Assembly: GCA_964345035.1 (NCBI GenBank)
Contig: CAYFPO010000006.1
Location: forward strand, 1 to 64,000
From: CAYFPO01 sp964345035
GTDB lineage: Bacteria > Fidelibacterota > Marinisomatia > SCGC-AAA003-L08 > GCA-002704045
Direction: 5' to 3'
DNA length: 64,000 bases
Of this stretch, positions 47,546 to 56,918 are shown one piece after another. The stretch's first letter is position 1, and each line of letters begins with the position of its first letter. A program made the translations under genes and the position numbers. A model generated the notes under the pieces. The model ran no database searches. It was not told the origin of the DNA and worked only from the letters and a program-made list of their open reading frames with translations.

Positions 47546-47710
47546 GTGAATTCAGAAATCATTCAACATTTGGCGTGTCCTCAATGTAAGTGTGATCTAT
47601 TAAATACTGAGGATGATCAAGGAATATTCTGTAAAACTTGCAATATTCAATTTCCAATCATAAACGGTATTCCGGTATTGATAATTTCTGAAGCGGAACC
47701 TTTTAAATAA
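47546..47710 (+). CDS. Trm112/UPF0434-like small zinc protein (54 aa)
   Basis: The frame starts at GTG 47546, seven bases after mlaD, and ends at TAA 47708-47710. It is short and easily missed. It reads LACPQCKCDLL, FCKTCNIQFPIINGIPVLII and ends with SEAEPFK. The CPxCK, CxxC and INGIPVL elements match the UPF0434/YcaR (Trm112-like) family. Members of the wider family support tRNA or rRNA methyltransferases. The start could be a few codons away, but the cysteines and C-terminal end leave little doubt. Confidence 0.85.
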   Translation: MNSEIIQHLACPQCKCDLLNTEDDQGIFCKTCNIQFPIINGIPVLIISEAEPFK

Positions 47711-47798
47711 AAATGCATTCATTGTTGGTATCGAAAGATTTGGCAGGAATTAAAGAAAGAAATTAAATTTAACTATATATTAAGGAGACAATTTTATA

Positions 47799-47923
47799 CA
47801 CTAACGTTACAGGAAGTATCAGATAAATAAAATGATAAAATTTTACACCACCCTTTGTTGTGGTAACAAATCTGCTTTTCCTGTGTGTTAGTGACCTGTA
47901 AACCGGGTTGCAAGCCCGGTTTA
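47799..47923 (+). promoter_or_regulatory. Structured leader with nested stems before the PorV-like gene
   Basis: In the 232-base gap 47711-47942, CACTAAC (47799-47805) pairs with GTTAGTG (47887-47893). With GU pairs and one bulge the stem continues through CAGGAA (47810-47815) against TTCCTG (47878-47883). Inside, ACCAC (47847-47851) pairs with GTGGT (47860-47864). Directly after, TAAACCGGG (47899-47907) and CCCGGTTTA (47915-47923) form a perfect 9-bp hairpin 20 bases before the start codon. No T-run follows, so it is not a standard terminator. A cis-regulatory RNA, or a short inverted-repeat element, would fit. The rest of this gap shows nothing else clear. Confidence 0.45.
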
Positions 47924-47942
47924 TGTATTTTGAAAGGAATTT

Positions 47943-50900
47943 ATGAAAAATTTAAGTAAAATAATACTAATAGGTACTTTGGTAAATCAGCTTGCCGGTG
48001 TTGGTGAGGCAGGAGCTATTTTCCTATTGATTACCCCCGGAGCAGCACCTGCTGCATTGGGGGAAGCACAAGTAGCAAAAGTAGATGATGCCTACGCATC
48101 CTATTTTAACCCTGCTGGATTGGCATTTCTCTATGATCCAGACCCAAGTAAGGATGACTATCGCTTTGATCTTGCTGGAGATAATTATTTATTAGATCCA
48201 TCACGTGATAATTACCATCCCGTATTAAATTCTCTCGGATCAGAAAATAATGGAAATTATGATTTCGGTGAATTTTTCTATGATTATGGCAAAGATGGTA
48301 TGCCGAACAACCTGGAACCCGGTTATGATTCGGTTCATAATCCAGATCCTAATAATGATGATTTTGACCCTATTACCAATCCCAAAGGCACTGAAACCAA
48401 TGGGCGGTATGATCTTGGAGAAAATTACCAGGATTTCGGATTTGACCGCATCAAAAATTCACAGGAATTTGGTTATTCATTGACAGGAACGGAAAATAAC
48501 AGCAGATTGGATACAGAAGAGGTATTTTTTGATTTTGGAATAGATGGAATTTCTTCTGATCAGGAACCGGGATATAATCCCGTCGGGTCAGAAAGGAATG
48601 GCAGATATGAAGATGGTGAATTATTTGAAGATACTGGAATGGATGGTATCTTTTCCATAGATGAACCGGATTATGATCCCAGAAGCAATCCAGATCCAAA
48701 TAAAGATGACTATCACCCGGAAAATAACCCAAAAGGGAAAGAAAATAACGGGATATTTGATAGAGGAGAAATATTTTCAGATACTGGCTCTGACGGTGTT
48801 GAAAATTCACTTGAACCCGGTTATAATCCTGATCCATCAGGAGATGATTATTCAAACCAAAATCCAACAGGAAGTGAAGGGAACGGGAGATACGATTTTC
48901 CTGAAAAATTCCTGGATTTTGGTTCAGACGGATTGATTGACTCATTAGAAGTTGGTTTTGATCCAATCTACAATACTGATCCTAGTGGTGATAATTATTC
49001 GGATGGTAATCCTGATGGGACCGAAGGTAATCAACTATGGGAAATAGGTGAGTTTTTCTTTGATTTTGGAACTGATGGTTTAAGAAGCAATGATGAAACT
49101 GGGTGGAATATTGATCCTGCCGGTGATGACATGATATTGGACCCGAATGGAGACGATTATCATCCTGAAACTAATCCAAATGGAACAGAAAATAACAATA
49201 GATATGATTACGGCGAACAATTCAATGATTTTGGAATTGATGGTGTAAGTGACGGCACGGGAGAGGAATACGGTTCCCCCAAAATCCGATTTAATCCCGG
49301 AGGAACAGAAGGGAATCACCAGTATGATGAAGGTGAAAAATTCCTTGATTTTGGTAGTGATGGAGTCCCTGATAATCGAGAACCTGGGTATAATCCTGAC
49401 CCCTCTGGTGATGATTATCATCCAGAAACTAATCCAACAGGCACTGAAAATAATGGATTCAGGGATGAAAAGGAAGAATTCGAGGATGAAAAGATCAGAT
49501 ATGCAACCCTTAATATGACATTTGAAGACAGTTTATTTCATTTTTATATGGCTTCATTGGAAAATGCAGAAATAGAATTGGATGGATTTTTAGCAAAATC
49601 TGTGAAATATGATAAAATCAATCACAGTAAAAACAGTAAAGAAAATTCAATACAGATGACTGTTTTTCTAAAGGAAGGATATCGTGCAAGGAAATTAGAG
49701 AAAATTATATCAAAAAATATAGAATATTTGGATTTTTCAGGAGAATTCGGCGATAGTTTGAATAATTCCTGGGATTGGGTTGATACTGACAAAAACGGTA
49801 GATTCAACTGGCAGGATATAGGTACAGACGGCACCCCGGATTCCAAGGAAATTGGTTATGATCCTATTACCAATCCAGATCCAGCAGGCGATAATTATTC
49901 AAGCAACAATAGAAGAGGCACAGAGAAAAATGGCACGTGGGATGCAGGTGAAGGAGATTGGCACGAACCATTCAATGATTTTGGAAATGACAATATCGCT
50001 AGTGAATCCGAACCAGGATATATGCAGGATCCGTACGGTGACAATTTTCATGCAGAATTAAATCCGAATGGTACAGAACATAATTTTACTTGGGATCCCG
50101 GTGAAGAATTTTTTGACTACGGTGCTGATAAAAAGTTAAGGTATGAGGAAAAAAGCAGCAAAGATCAGGAATTAGTATTAATGCATGTAAATTGGCTTCC
50201 TAATTTGGCAGATGATCTGTATTACGAATTCCTTGGATATAGAAAATATTATCCGGGACTTGGGACATTTGGCGGACATCTTATTTTCCTGAATTTAGGT
50301 GAACAAACCAGAACCGATGAATATGGAAATGATCTGGGGTCATTTAATAGTAATATGTGGGCATTAGCACTATCTTTCGGGACAAAATTATCCATGAACT
50401 CGTCTATTGGGGTCAATATGAAAATAATTCAACAAAATTTAATTGACATTGGCACAGCTGCAGAAGCAGGAAAAGGGAAATCCACAGATTTTGGCTTTGA
50501 TGTGGGATATTTATGGAAAAAACCCAGATTCAATTTTGGTGCTGCCATTACCAATATTGGACCTAAAATTGATTTTATTGATCCTAATCAAGCTGACCCG
50601 CAGCCGACAAATCTGAAAATGGGAATTTACTGGGAACTATTTAATGACGATTATAACCGTATCAGTCTGCTATTTGATGCGAATAAACTTCTGGTTGCTG
50701 CATATCCATCAATGGACTGGGATGGAGATGGATGGGTCGGTGGATTTGATGAAGAAGGCAATAAAATTTCCGATGACATTCAACTCGGGCAGGATGATTA
50801 TGGATACAATGCTTCCGGTCAAATGGAATACGCCCACACTGATCCATTATATAAAGCACTGATTACAGCCTGGTTGGATGACTGGTATCTTGGCGGAGAC

Positions 50901-51290
50901 CGTGACATGGGTGCAAATGATGGAAGCGCTTTAAGCGGTGATTATATTATTGGTGGATATAGCTATAATGAAGATACAGGTGAATATGATCCGGATTCTA
51001 CTGGTTTGTATAATAAAGATGGAGTCCTGGAAAAAGGAAACAACGATGACAGATCCATAACAACTGAATTTGAAGAAATGGTTTACAACTTGGGTGTAGA
51101 ATATTGGTATTCCAAATATTTTGCCATCAGAGGTGGATATATCTATGATTATGAAGGCAAAATTATGGTTCCCACTTTTGGTGCAGGAATTCGGTTCGGC
51201 GGATATGGATTTGATTTTGGATATACTTCAGGTGAGGAGGGGCATCCACGGGCAAATACCATGTTCTTCTCGTTGAACATGGCATTTTAA
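47943..51290 (+). CDS. PorV/PorQ-like outer-membrane barrel with large acidic repeat insertion (1115 aa)
   Basis: The N-terminus has a signal peptide and the PorV-like block GAIFLLITPGAAPAALGEAQ, then DDAYASYFNPAGLAFL (residues about 25-63), typical of the T9SS-associated PorV/PorQ family. Residues about 62-515 and 613-733 consist of about 12 acidic repeats, with a non-repeat spacer between. From about residue 735 the barrel resumes (HVNWLPNLADDLYYEFLG, GTFGGHLIFLNLGEQTRTDEYG and later strands, ending FFSLNMAF). Typical PorV proteins are about 350-400 residues, so about 670 are extra. The repeats probably form an extracellular loop. GAAAGGA lies before the ATG, and a structured leader lies upstream. 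Confidence 0.85.
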   Translation: MKNLSKIILIGTLVNQLAGVGEAGAIFLLITPGAAPAALGEAQVAKVDDAYASYFNPAGLAFLYDPDPSKDDYRFDLAGDNYLLDPSRDNYHPVLNSLGSENNGNYDFGEFFYDYGKDGMPNNLEPGYDSVHNPDPNNDDFDPITNPKGTETNGRYDLGENYQDFGFDRIKNSQEFGYSLTGTENNSRLDTEEVFFDFGIDGISSDQEPGYNPVGSERNGRYEDGELFEDTGMDGIFSIDEPDYDPRSNPDPNKDDYHPENNPKGKENNGIFDRGEIFSDTGSDGVENSLEPGYNPDPSGDDYSNQNPTGSEGNGRYDFPEKFLDFGSDGLIDSLEVGFDPIYNTDPSGDNYSDGNPDGTEGNQLWEIGEFFFDFGTDGLRSNDETGWNIDPAGDDMILDPNGDDYHPETNPNGTENNNRYDYGEQFNDFGIDGVSDGTGEEYGSPKIRFNPGGTEGNHQYDEGEKFLDFGSDGVPDNREPGYNPDPSGDDYHPETNPTGTENNGFRDEKEEFEDEKIRYATLNMTFEDSLFHFYMASLENAEIELDGFLAKSVKYDKINHSKNSKENSIQMTVFLKEGYRARKLEKIISKNIEYLDFSGEFGDSLNNSWDWVDTDKNGRFNWQDIGTDGTPDSKEIGYDPITNPDPAGDNYSSNNRRGTEKNGTWDAGEGDWHEPFNDFGNDNIASESEPGYMQDPYGDNFHAELNPNGTEHNFTWDPGEEFFDYGADKKLRYEEKSSKDQELVLMHVNWLPNLADDLYYEFLGYRKYYPGLGTFGGHLIFLNLGEQTRTDEYGNDLGSFNSNMWALALSFGTKLSMNSSIGVNMKIIQQNLIDIGTAAEAGKGKSTDFGFDVGYLWKKPRFNFGAAITNIGPKIDFIDPNQADPQPTNLKMGIYWELFNDDYNRISLLFDANKLLVAAYPSMDWDGDGWVGGFDEEGNKISDDIQLGQDDYGYNASGQMEYAHTDPLYKALITAWLDDWYLGGDRDMGANDGSALSGDYIIGGYSYNEDTGEYDPDSTGLYNKDGVLEKGNNDDRSITTEFEEMVYNLGVEYWYSKYFAIRGGYIYDYEGKIMVPTFGAGIRFGGYGFDFGYTSGEEGHPRANTMFFSLNMAF
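48123..49490 (+). repeat. Coding repeat block 1 in the PorV-like gene (about nine full units)
   Basis: Units run about 33-55 residues and follow the pattern G(T/S)E-x-NG-x-YD-x-GE-x-F-x-DFG-x-DG, then an EPGY segment, then often NPDPSGDDYHPETNP. Individual unit cores start at about residues 99, 149, 182 and onward. The aromatic, Gly and acidic positions are the most constant, while the linker between units varies. Confidence 0.75.
49778..50140 (+). repeat. Coding repeat block 2 in the PorV-like gene (about three units)
   Basis: After a non-repeat spacer of about 100 residues (MTVFLKEGYRARKLEKI region) the same motif returns: NGRFNWQDIGTDGTPDSKEI, GTEKNGTWDAGEGDWHEPFN and GTEHNFTWDPGEEFFDYGAD. 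It then changes directly to barrel-like sequence. Confidence 0.7.
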
Positions 51291-51300
51291 CCGGTAATTA

Positions 51301-53880
51301 TTGAAGCAACTATATTTCACAATTCATATTTTGATTATTACCCTCGTTTTCGGGGGTAATTTTTATTATACTCTCCCAGGGAATTACCAGCTAATACAAA
51401 ATAATGAGATTCATCATCTTATCGGTATAATGGCTGAATTCCAGGAAGAATTAACTGATGATCCCAATACCAGTGGTAATGGGCAGTTCCTTCTGAACCC
51501 ACTTGTATCAATGCCGGAAGTTTTTGACCGGTGTGATGGATTTATTGCTGATCCGCCACCCCATAATGCAGCATATTTTTCAGACCAAATGCTGGCAGTA
51601 TCCAACTATTTTGAAAATGTTTCCAATGGTAAACAGGAATTTTTACTACCGGTTTTAATAGATTCCGTTTTTACGCTTCCCAATTCAATGTCTTATTACA
51701 GTCAATCTGAGGATAATTTAACTCAGTCTTTTCTGGATGCAGTCACTTTGGCGGCGGATTCAATAGAACCTCATTTTACTGACAGTTCTATTGTTGTGGT
51801 ATTCCATGCGGGAATTGGTCAGGATTTCGCAGTTCCCTTTCTGGATCCCACACCATACGACTTATCCAGTGCATTTATTGATGAAGATATGCTGAGTTCT
51901 GTAGAAATCCCTGAGGAAATCATTCCATTTTTACCAAATGGCGGTATTCTTCTTCCGGAAACACAAAACCATATATTTTACGATGTTATCGAAGATATTT
52001 TCTGGGGTGAAACAGATTATTGTGATTATCAGATTGGAATAACAGGAACATTTGCATTGTTGTTGGGATATGCAATCGGGTTGCCGCCATTATATAATAC
52101 CAACACTGGTGATGCAGGTGTTGGAGTGTTCGGATTAATGGATCATGGTTCAAACAATGGTAGGGGAGTTCTTCCCGCACCACCCACACCGTGGACCGAA
52201 ATATTGATGGGATGGGATGAAGCAATACAGTTGACACAGGATGGAAACTACACACTTGATGTATCCGATATATTGAAAATTCAGATGGATGAGGATGAAT
52301 ATTTCCTTATAGAAAATAGAAATAACTGGATTCAATTCGGAGCAGACATGGATAGTCTGAGGTTTAAGAACAAAATAGATGATACGCGGCTTGGACATTG
52401 GTTTGATACTTTCATAGATGAAACCAACACCTCTCAGGTTACTATCTCTCCGGAAACCAATGTGATACTCACCGTTGATAGTTACAATTACGGGCTCCCT
52501 GGTTCTGGGTTATTGATTTGGCATATCACCGAACCTGATCCAACTAATGGTCTGGATAGTCTGAATATTTATCCCGATGCAAGAGCAATACACCTGGAAG
52601 AAGCGGATGGAGCCGTTGATATTGGATTCCCTACAACTGCGATATTTGCAGATCCAACAACTGGATGGCGGTGGGATATGTGGTATGCCGATAATCCTGC
52701 ATATCATGAACAAAATCCAAATTTGGATGTAATAAAATTTGATAATTACTCCGAACCAAATACCAGGACTCAGGAAGGTGCGGAAACATTTATTTCCATT
52801 TCCAATATCAGTGGAGCGGATTATGAGATGCAATTTACAGTTTCATTTACAGATAATATTGAAACTGTTCTACTCCAACCGGATTCTGTATTGATAATCG
52901 GAAGCAGTGTAAAAAATGATACCGGCTATGTGTATTATATATCAGGAGATTTGCTCTATATCCACAGTGATACAGCTCTGGATTCTACTGGAGACTTTCA
53001 GGCTGGCCAAATTTTACTCTCAACTGGTAACTGTGATACATTGGTTACACCCTCTCCGGATGGGTTAACCTACCTCGATGAAAATTGTGTGGTTATTGAC
53101 AGTTCTGAATTTTCACCAATAGGGTTTGTGGATGAATTAGATAATACAATAGAAATCCCGGAAGCTCAGGCACTTGGCGACATTGACTTAGATGGCTTGG
53201 ATGAAATTATTTTTATAGATGATGACAGCAGCCTTGTTGTTAAAAATGGCAATGAATCCCTCAATGATGGATTCCCCTTAAATGGAAAATTTTACGGTGT
53301 TCCATTGGTGGCAAATATACTTGATGATCTACATCCTGAAATAATTTGCAGGGAGAGGGATGAAATTGTAATTATTTCATATACCGGTGACAGAGAAAAA
53401 AATCTGTCATCTATAGATCCTGATCAGGATATACGGTTGATTCCATTTTGGAAGCCCGATACAATAGCTTTAGTGGATGGAAACAGACTATTGATGTTTC
53501 CACAGGATTTAGAATATAGCTATTGGTTGAATCCCAACAGCAGATCATCTAATTACCCCCTTGTAACAGGTCCAGATAAACGAACCGGACTACAGCAATT
53601 TATCGGAATTGACGAAAATCGTACTTATAATTATCCCAACCCGGTAATGAATTCTGAAACCACATTCCGATATTTTGTGGGTGATGCCAACCGCGTGGAT
53701 ATAACAATTTTTACCGTATCTGGATTTAAGGTGGATCAATTAACAAACGATGAAATAACACAAAACGAATATAATGAAACCAAATGGGATGCTTCCAATG
53801 TAAATTCAGGGTTGTATTTTGCAGAGGTAAAACCCGATATCGGTGATGTCGCATTGGTGAGGGTTGTAGTTATCAGATGA
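51301..53880 (+). CDS. M6-peptidase-like T9SS cargo protein, probably catalytically dead (859 aa)
   Basis: A signal peptide (TIHILIITLVFGG) precedes an M6-type domain. The region YAIGLPPLYNTNTGDAGVGV then FGLMDHGSNNGRG matches the M6 motif HExGHxLGLPDLYD and its downstream loop. However, the residues that should be HExGH are L253-L254-L255-G256-Y257, so the zinc ligands and the glutamate are gone. Later, GDIDLDGLDEIIFIDDD resembles an FG-GAP type repeat. The end (NYPNPVMNSETTFRYF, VDITIFTVSG, SGLYFAEV) is a T9SS sorting domain. The TTG start at 51301 lies 10 bases after the PorV-like gene. It overlaps the next gene by four bases. Confidence 0.8.
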   Translation: MKQLYFTIHILIITLVFGGNFYYTLPGNYQLIQNNEIHHLIGIMAEFQEELTDDPNTSGNGQFLLNPLVSMPEVFDRCDGFIADPPPHNAAYFSDQMLAVSNYFENVSNGKQEFLLPVLIDSVFTLPNSMSYYSQSEDNLTQSFLDAVTLAADSIEPHFTDSSIVVVFHAGIGQDFAVPFLDPTPYDLSSAFIDEDMLSSVEIPEEIIPFLPNGGILLPETQNHIFYDVIEDIFWGETDYCDYQIGITGTFALLLGYAIGLPPLYNTNTGDAGVGVFGLMDHGSNNGRGVLPAPPTPWTEILMGWDEAIQLTQDGNYTLDVSDILKIQMDEDEYFLIENRNNWIQFGADMDSLRFKNKIDDTRLGHWFDTFIDETNTSQVTISPETNVILTVDSYNYGLPGSGLLIWHITEPDPTNGLDSLNIYPDARAIHLEEADGAVDIGFPTTAIFADPTTGWRWDMWYADNPAYHEQNPNLDVIKFDNYSEPNTRTQEGAETFISISNISGADYEMQFTVSFTDNIETVLLQPDSVLIIGSSVKNDTGYVYYISGDLLYIHSDTALDSTGDFQAGQILLSTGNCDTLVTPSPDGLTYLDENCVVIDSSEFSPIGFVDELDNTIEIPEAQALGDIDLDGLDEIIFIDDDSSLVVKNGNESLNDGFPLNGKFYGVPLVANILDDLHPEIICRERDEIVIISYTGDREKNLSSIDPDQDIRLIPFWKPDTIALVDGNRLLMFPQDLEYSYWLNPNSRSSNYPLVTGPDKRTGLQQFIGIDENRTYNYPNPVMNSETTFRYFVGDANRVDITIFTVSGFKVDQLTNDEITQNEYNETKWDASNVNSGLYFAEVKPDIGDVALVRVVVIR

Positions 53881-56834
53881 GAGAGATAAAACTTAGCTTA
53901 CCTCGCCAATTAATTAGATTTTCTATATACCTTGTTTTAGCTTCAATTATTTTTACTCAGTCCTGGTATAATCATCCTGAGTTGGAGTGGCAGACAATTG
54001 AATCTGAACATTTTTATATCCATTTTCATATTGAAACTGAGCGATCAGCGAGGGAAACCGCTGAAGTGGCAGAATTTGTGTATGGGCCAATTACATCATT
54101 ATATCAATTTGAACCGGATTCCAAAACCCATATTATTATAAAGGATACTGATGACTATTCCAACGGTGCTGCCTATTTCTATGATAATAAAATTGAAATA
54201 TGGGCATTACCACTTGATTTTGATCTTCGGGGTGCTCACCGCTGGATTCAGGATGTAGTAACACACGAATTCACCCATATCGTTCAGGTTCAGGCTTCTA
54301 TGAAATTCGGCAGAAGATTTCCCGCAGGATATTTTCAATGGATTGATTACGAAGAGGAGAAACGGGAGGATGTGTTGTATGGTTATCCCAATATTCTGGT
54401 TTCAACTCCCATACCGGGAGTGGTAGTTCCTCCGTGGTTGGCTGAGGGGACTGCCCAATTTATGTATGCTGAAGCAAACTTTGATTACTGGGATGCTCAT
54501 CGGGATATGATTTTGCGTGACAGAGTGATTCGTAATAATCTTTTGACTTTTGAAGAGATGAATACTTTTGGAAAGCGAGGAATTGGTAATGAGTCCACGT
54601 ATAACCAGGGATTTTCATTTGTCAAATATTTAGTTAATAGGTTTGGAAGTGGAATTTTAAGACGTATAAATGATTCCATATCAAAACCATTAAATTATTC
54701 CATTTACCGTGGATTAAAAGATGCCACTGGTGTAAATGCATTGGAATTATATGACGATTGGAAATCAGAACTGGAATCGAAATATGTACTGTTAGCTGAA
54801 GAAATTGAATCCAATACCCAATCCGGAATCATTTTAGAATCCGGCGGGACAACTAATATTCATCCGGTATGGTCTCCAAATGAAGCTCGTTTTGCATTTC
54901 TCTCAAATAGAGATAATGATTATTTTGGGCAGACAGATTTATTTATTTATAGTTTTGAAGATTCCACTTCGGAAAAAATAATGGGCGGTGTGCAAACTGC
55001 TCCAATGTGGCTGGATGATACAACTTTAATCTATGCCAGAAGAAGCAAGCCGAATCAAAACGGCTCTAAATTATTTGATCTGTATAAGTATGAAATTCCA
55101 ATTGAAGAAGAAACACGATTGACAGAAGGCGGAAGATTGACATCCCCCATATTTATTCCGAATGATAATAAAATTGCAGCCATCACAACTTATGACGGTA
55201 CATCCAACATTGTCTGGAGTTTTATAGATACCATCAATTTTATACCGTTGACTGAGTTTACCAATGGGACACAAATTTTTTCTCTGGAGTATGATGAATC
55301 TCGTAATTCAATATGGTTCGATGCAGTTGATCAACATACCCGATCTCTATTCAGTATTGACTTAAATTCCAAAACAATAACTGAGAATAAAAATCCATTT
55401 GATGAAAGAGATCCAACAATGGGCAGCACCAATATGATTTTCGCTACTGATAAATCTGGTATTTTTAATTTATATAACCAACAAGATGGTATCAATAAAC
55501 CTATAACGAATGTGACTGGCGGGGCATTTATGCCGGATGCAGACAAAAATGGGAGAATACTTTATAGTCTGTATGAAAATGGTAAATACAATATTGCAAT
55601 GCTCAATAATCACCAGCCAATTGAAGTTGACTATTTATTAACAAATCCCTCAGTTAATCATCTTCACTCACCTTTATTTGATGCCGGAACAAAAAAATCA
55701 AGTAAACCGTATGAGGAAACAATGCCAACGCCTTTTATTTTTCCCAGGATCATGGTGGACTATGGAACTGTCAAACCCGGTTTCTATTTTTACACGGGAG
55801 AAGTATTGGATAAATTGGCTATTATGGGTGGTGCTTCCCTGAACAATAAATTTGATAAAGATCTTTTTCTTCTGTTTGAATTCAAGAAATTCCAACCAAC
55901 ATTGTATGCAAATATTTTTGGTATTTCCCGGAAAGAAAACCTTGATTATGATCTTGATGGTTTTGGTGAAAATTCAGAAGTCACCAGTGATATTAAATTT
56001 TCTCTGTTTGAAGCAGATATTGGATTAAGGTATATTGCACTTGATCAAAAATTTTGGTTTGAATATGTGTATCAGAAATTTCGGCAACAAATACAGAATG
56101 AGTTTACTGCACAGGGTGAAAATTTTCAGTTTTCACCATTTGGATTTGATTATTTCAGAGGACATTTTTTGAATGTAAAAGGATATTATTCTACAAGAAA
56201 ACCTGAATTTGCCGGTAATATGCTACCCTCTAATGGGTATGAAATTGATTATAAACTGTCTTATGAAAATAATCAGTTTATGTCTGGATTAGATTTTGAG
56301 GGCGGGGTGATACAAACAGAATTTGAACAAAATAACACATTCCGATTTGAGGGAGAAGCCGGTAAACATTGGGCTCTCAACCATGATAAGAAAATAGTTG
56401 CTTCAGCATATTCTAAAATCGGGTTAATTTCTAACAGGGATGTTGATGACTTTTTCCATTTTTTCGGTGGGGGATTGCCCGGGATCAAAGGGTATACTTT
56501 TTATGATTCTACACTCACAGGTACCAATTTGTGGGTAAATACAATCTCTCTGAGAATCCCAATTTTTCTGGAAGAGAATTATCCTGTGATACACCTGAAT
56601 CTGCAGAATCTAACCATTGGTGGTGTCCTGCAGGTAGGCGGTGGGTTTAATAGTGATCTCCGGGACTGGATCAAAGATAGAGATTATAAAATCTCAGGGG
56701 GGATAGAGTTACGGTTGAGCGGGTATTCATTTTATGTATATCCTGTAGCATTAAGTTATGAATATCATACCCCAATTAGTGACCCAACAGAAGTGAATGG
56801 AAAAAGTTATTTTTCTATTCTGTTTGATTTTTAA
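53877..56834 (+). CDS. Zinc metalloprotease, TolB-like propeller and C-terminal barrel protein (985 aa)
   Basis: A signal peptide (FSIYLVLASIIFTQ) is followed by a gluzincin-type domain: HEFTH at residues 130-134 and E190 in WLAEGTAQFMY as the third ligand. From about residue 315, WSPNEARFAFLSNRDNDYFG and similar WD40-like (TolB/PD40) blades form a propeller. From about residue 620 barrel-like strands run to the end, including FFGGGLPGIKGYTFYDSTLT, similar to BamA/Omp85 surface-antigen ends, and close with YFSILFDF. The three parts in one protein imply an outer-membrane protease facing the periplasm or surface. Confidence 0.8.
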   Translation: MREIKLSLPRQLIRFSIYLVLASIIFTQSWYNHPELEWQTIESEHFYIHFHIETERSARETAEVAEFVYGPITSLYQFEPDSKTHIIIKDTDDYSNGAAYFYDNKIEIWALPLDFDLRGAHRWIQDVVTHEFTHIVQVQASMKFGRRFPAGYFQWIDYEEEKREDVLYGYPNILVSTPIPGVVVPPWLAEGTAQFMYAEANFDYWDAHRDMILRDRVIRNNLLTFEEMNTFGKRGIGNESTYNQGFSFVKYLVNRFGSGILRRINDSISKPLNYSIYRGLKDATGVNALELYDDWKSELESKYVLLAEEIESNTQSGIILESGGTTNIHPVWSPNEARFAFLSNRDNDYFGQTDLFIYSFEDSTSEKIMGGVQTAPMWLDDTTLIYARRSKPNQNGSKLFDLYKYEIPIEEETRLTEGGRLTSPIFIPNDNKIAAITTYDGTSNIVWSFIDTINFIPLTEFTNGTQIFSLEYDESRNSIWFDAVDQHTRSLFSIDLNSKTITENKNPFDERDPTMGSTNMIFATDKSGIFNLYNQQDGINKPITNVTGGAFMPDADKNGRILYSLYENGKYNIAMLNNHQPIEVDYLLTNPSVNHLHSPLFDAGTKKSSKPYEETMPTPFIFPRIMVDYGTVKPGFYFYTGEVLDKLAIMGGASLNNKFDKDLFLLFEFKKFQPTLYANIFGISRKENLDYDLDGFGENSEVTSDIKFSLFEADIGLRYIALDQKFWFEYVYQKFRQQIQNEFTAQGENFQFSPFGFDYFRGHFLNVKGYYSTRKPEFAGNMLPSNGYEIDYKLSYENNQFMSGLDFEGGVIQTEFEQNNTFRFEGEAGKHWALNHDKKIVASAYSKIGLISNRDVDDFFHFFGGGLPGIKGYTFYDSTLTGTNLWVNTISLRIPIFLEENYPVIHLNLQNLTIGGVLQVGGGFNSDLRDWIKDRDYKISGGIELRLSGYSFYVYPVALSYEYHTPISDPTEVNGKSYFSILFDF

Positions 56835-56918
56835 TATAAACAATTGTCCCGATACCGTAGTATTACATTTATAGGACTTATTTAGAGGAATGAAGAACTT
56901 AACATTTATGGAAAATTT

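Noticed and set aside
48451..49421. Long reading frames on the opposite strand and in shifted frames within the repeat gene
   Set aside because: They come from the biased codon composition of the Asp/Asn-rich repeats and show no start context or protein-like pattern.
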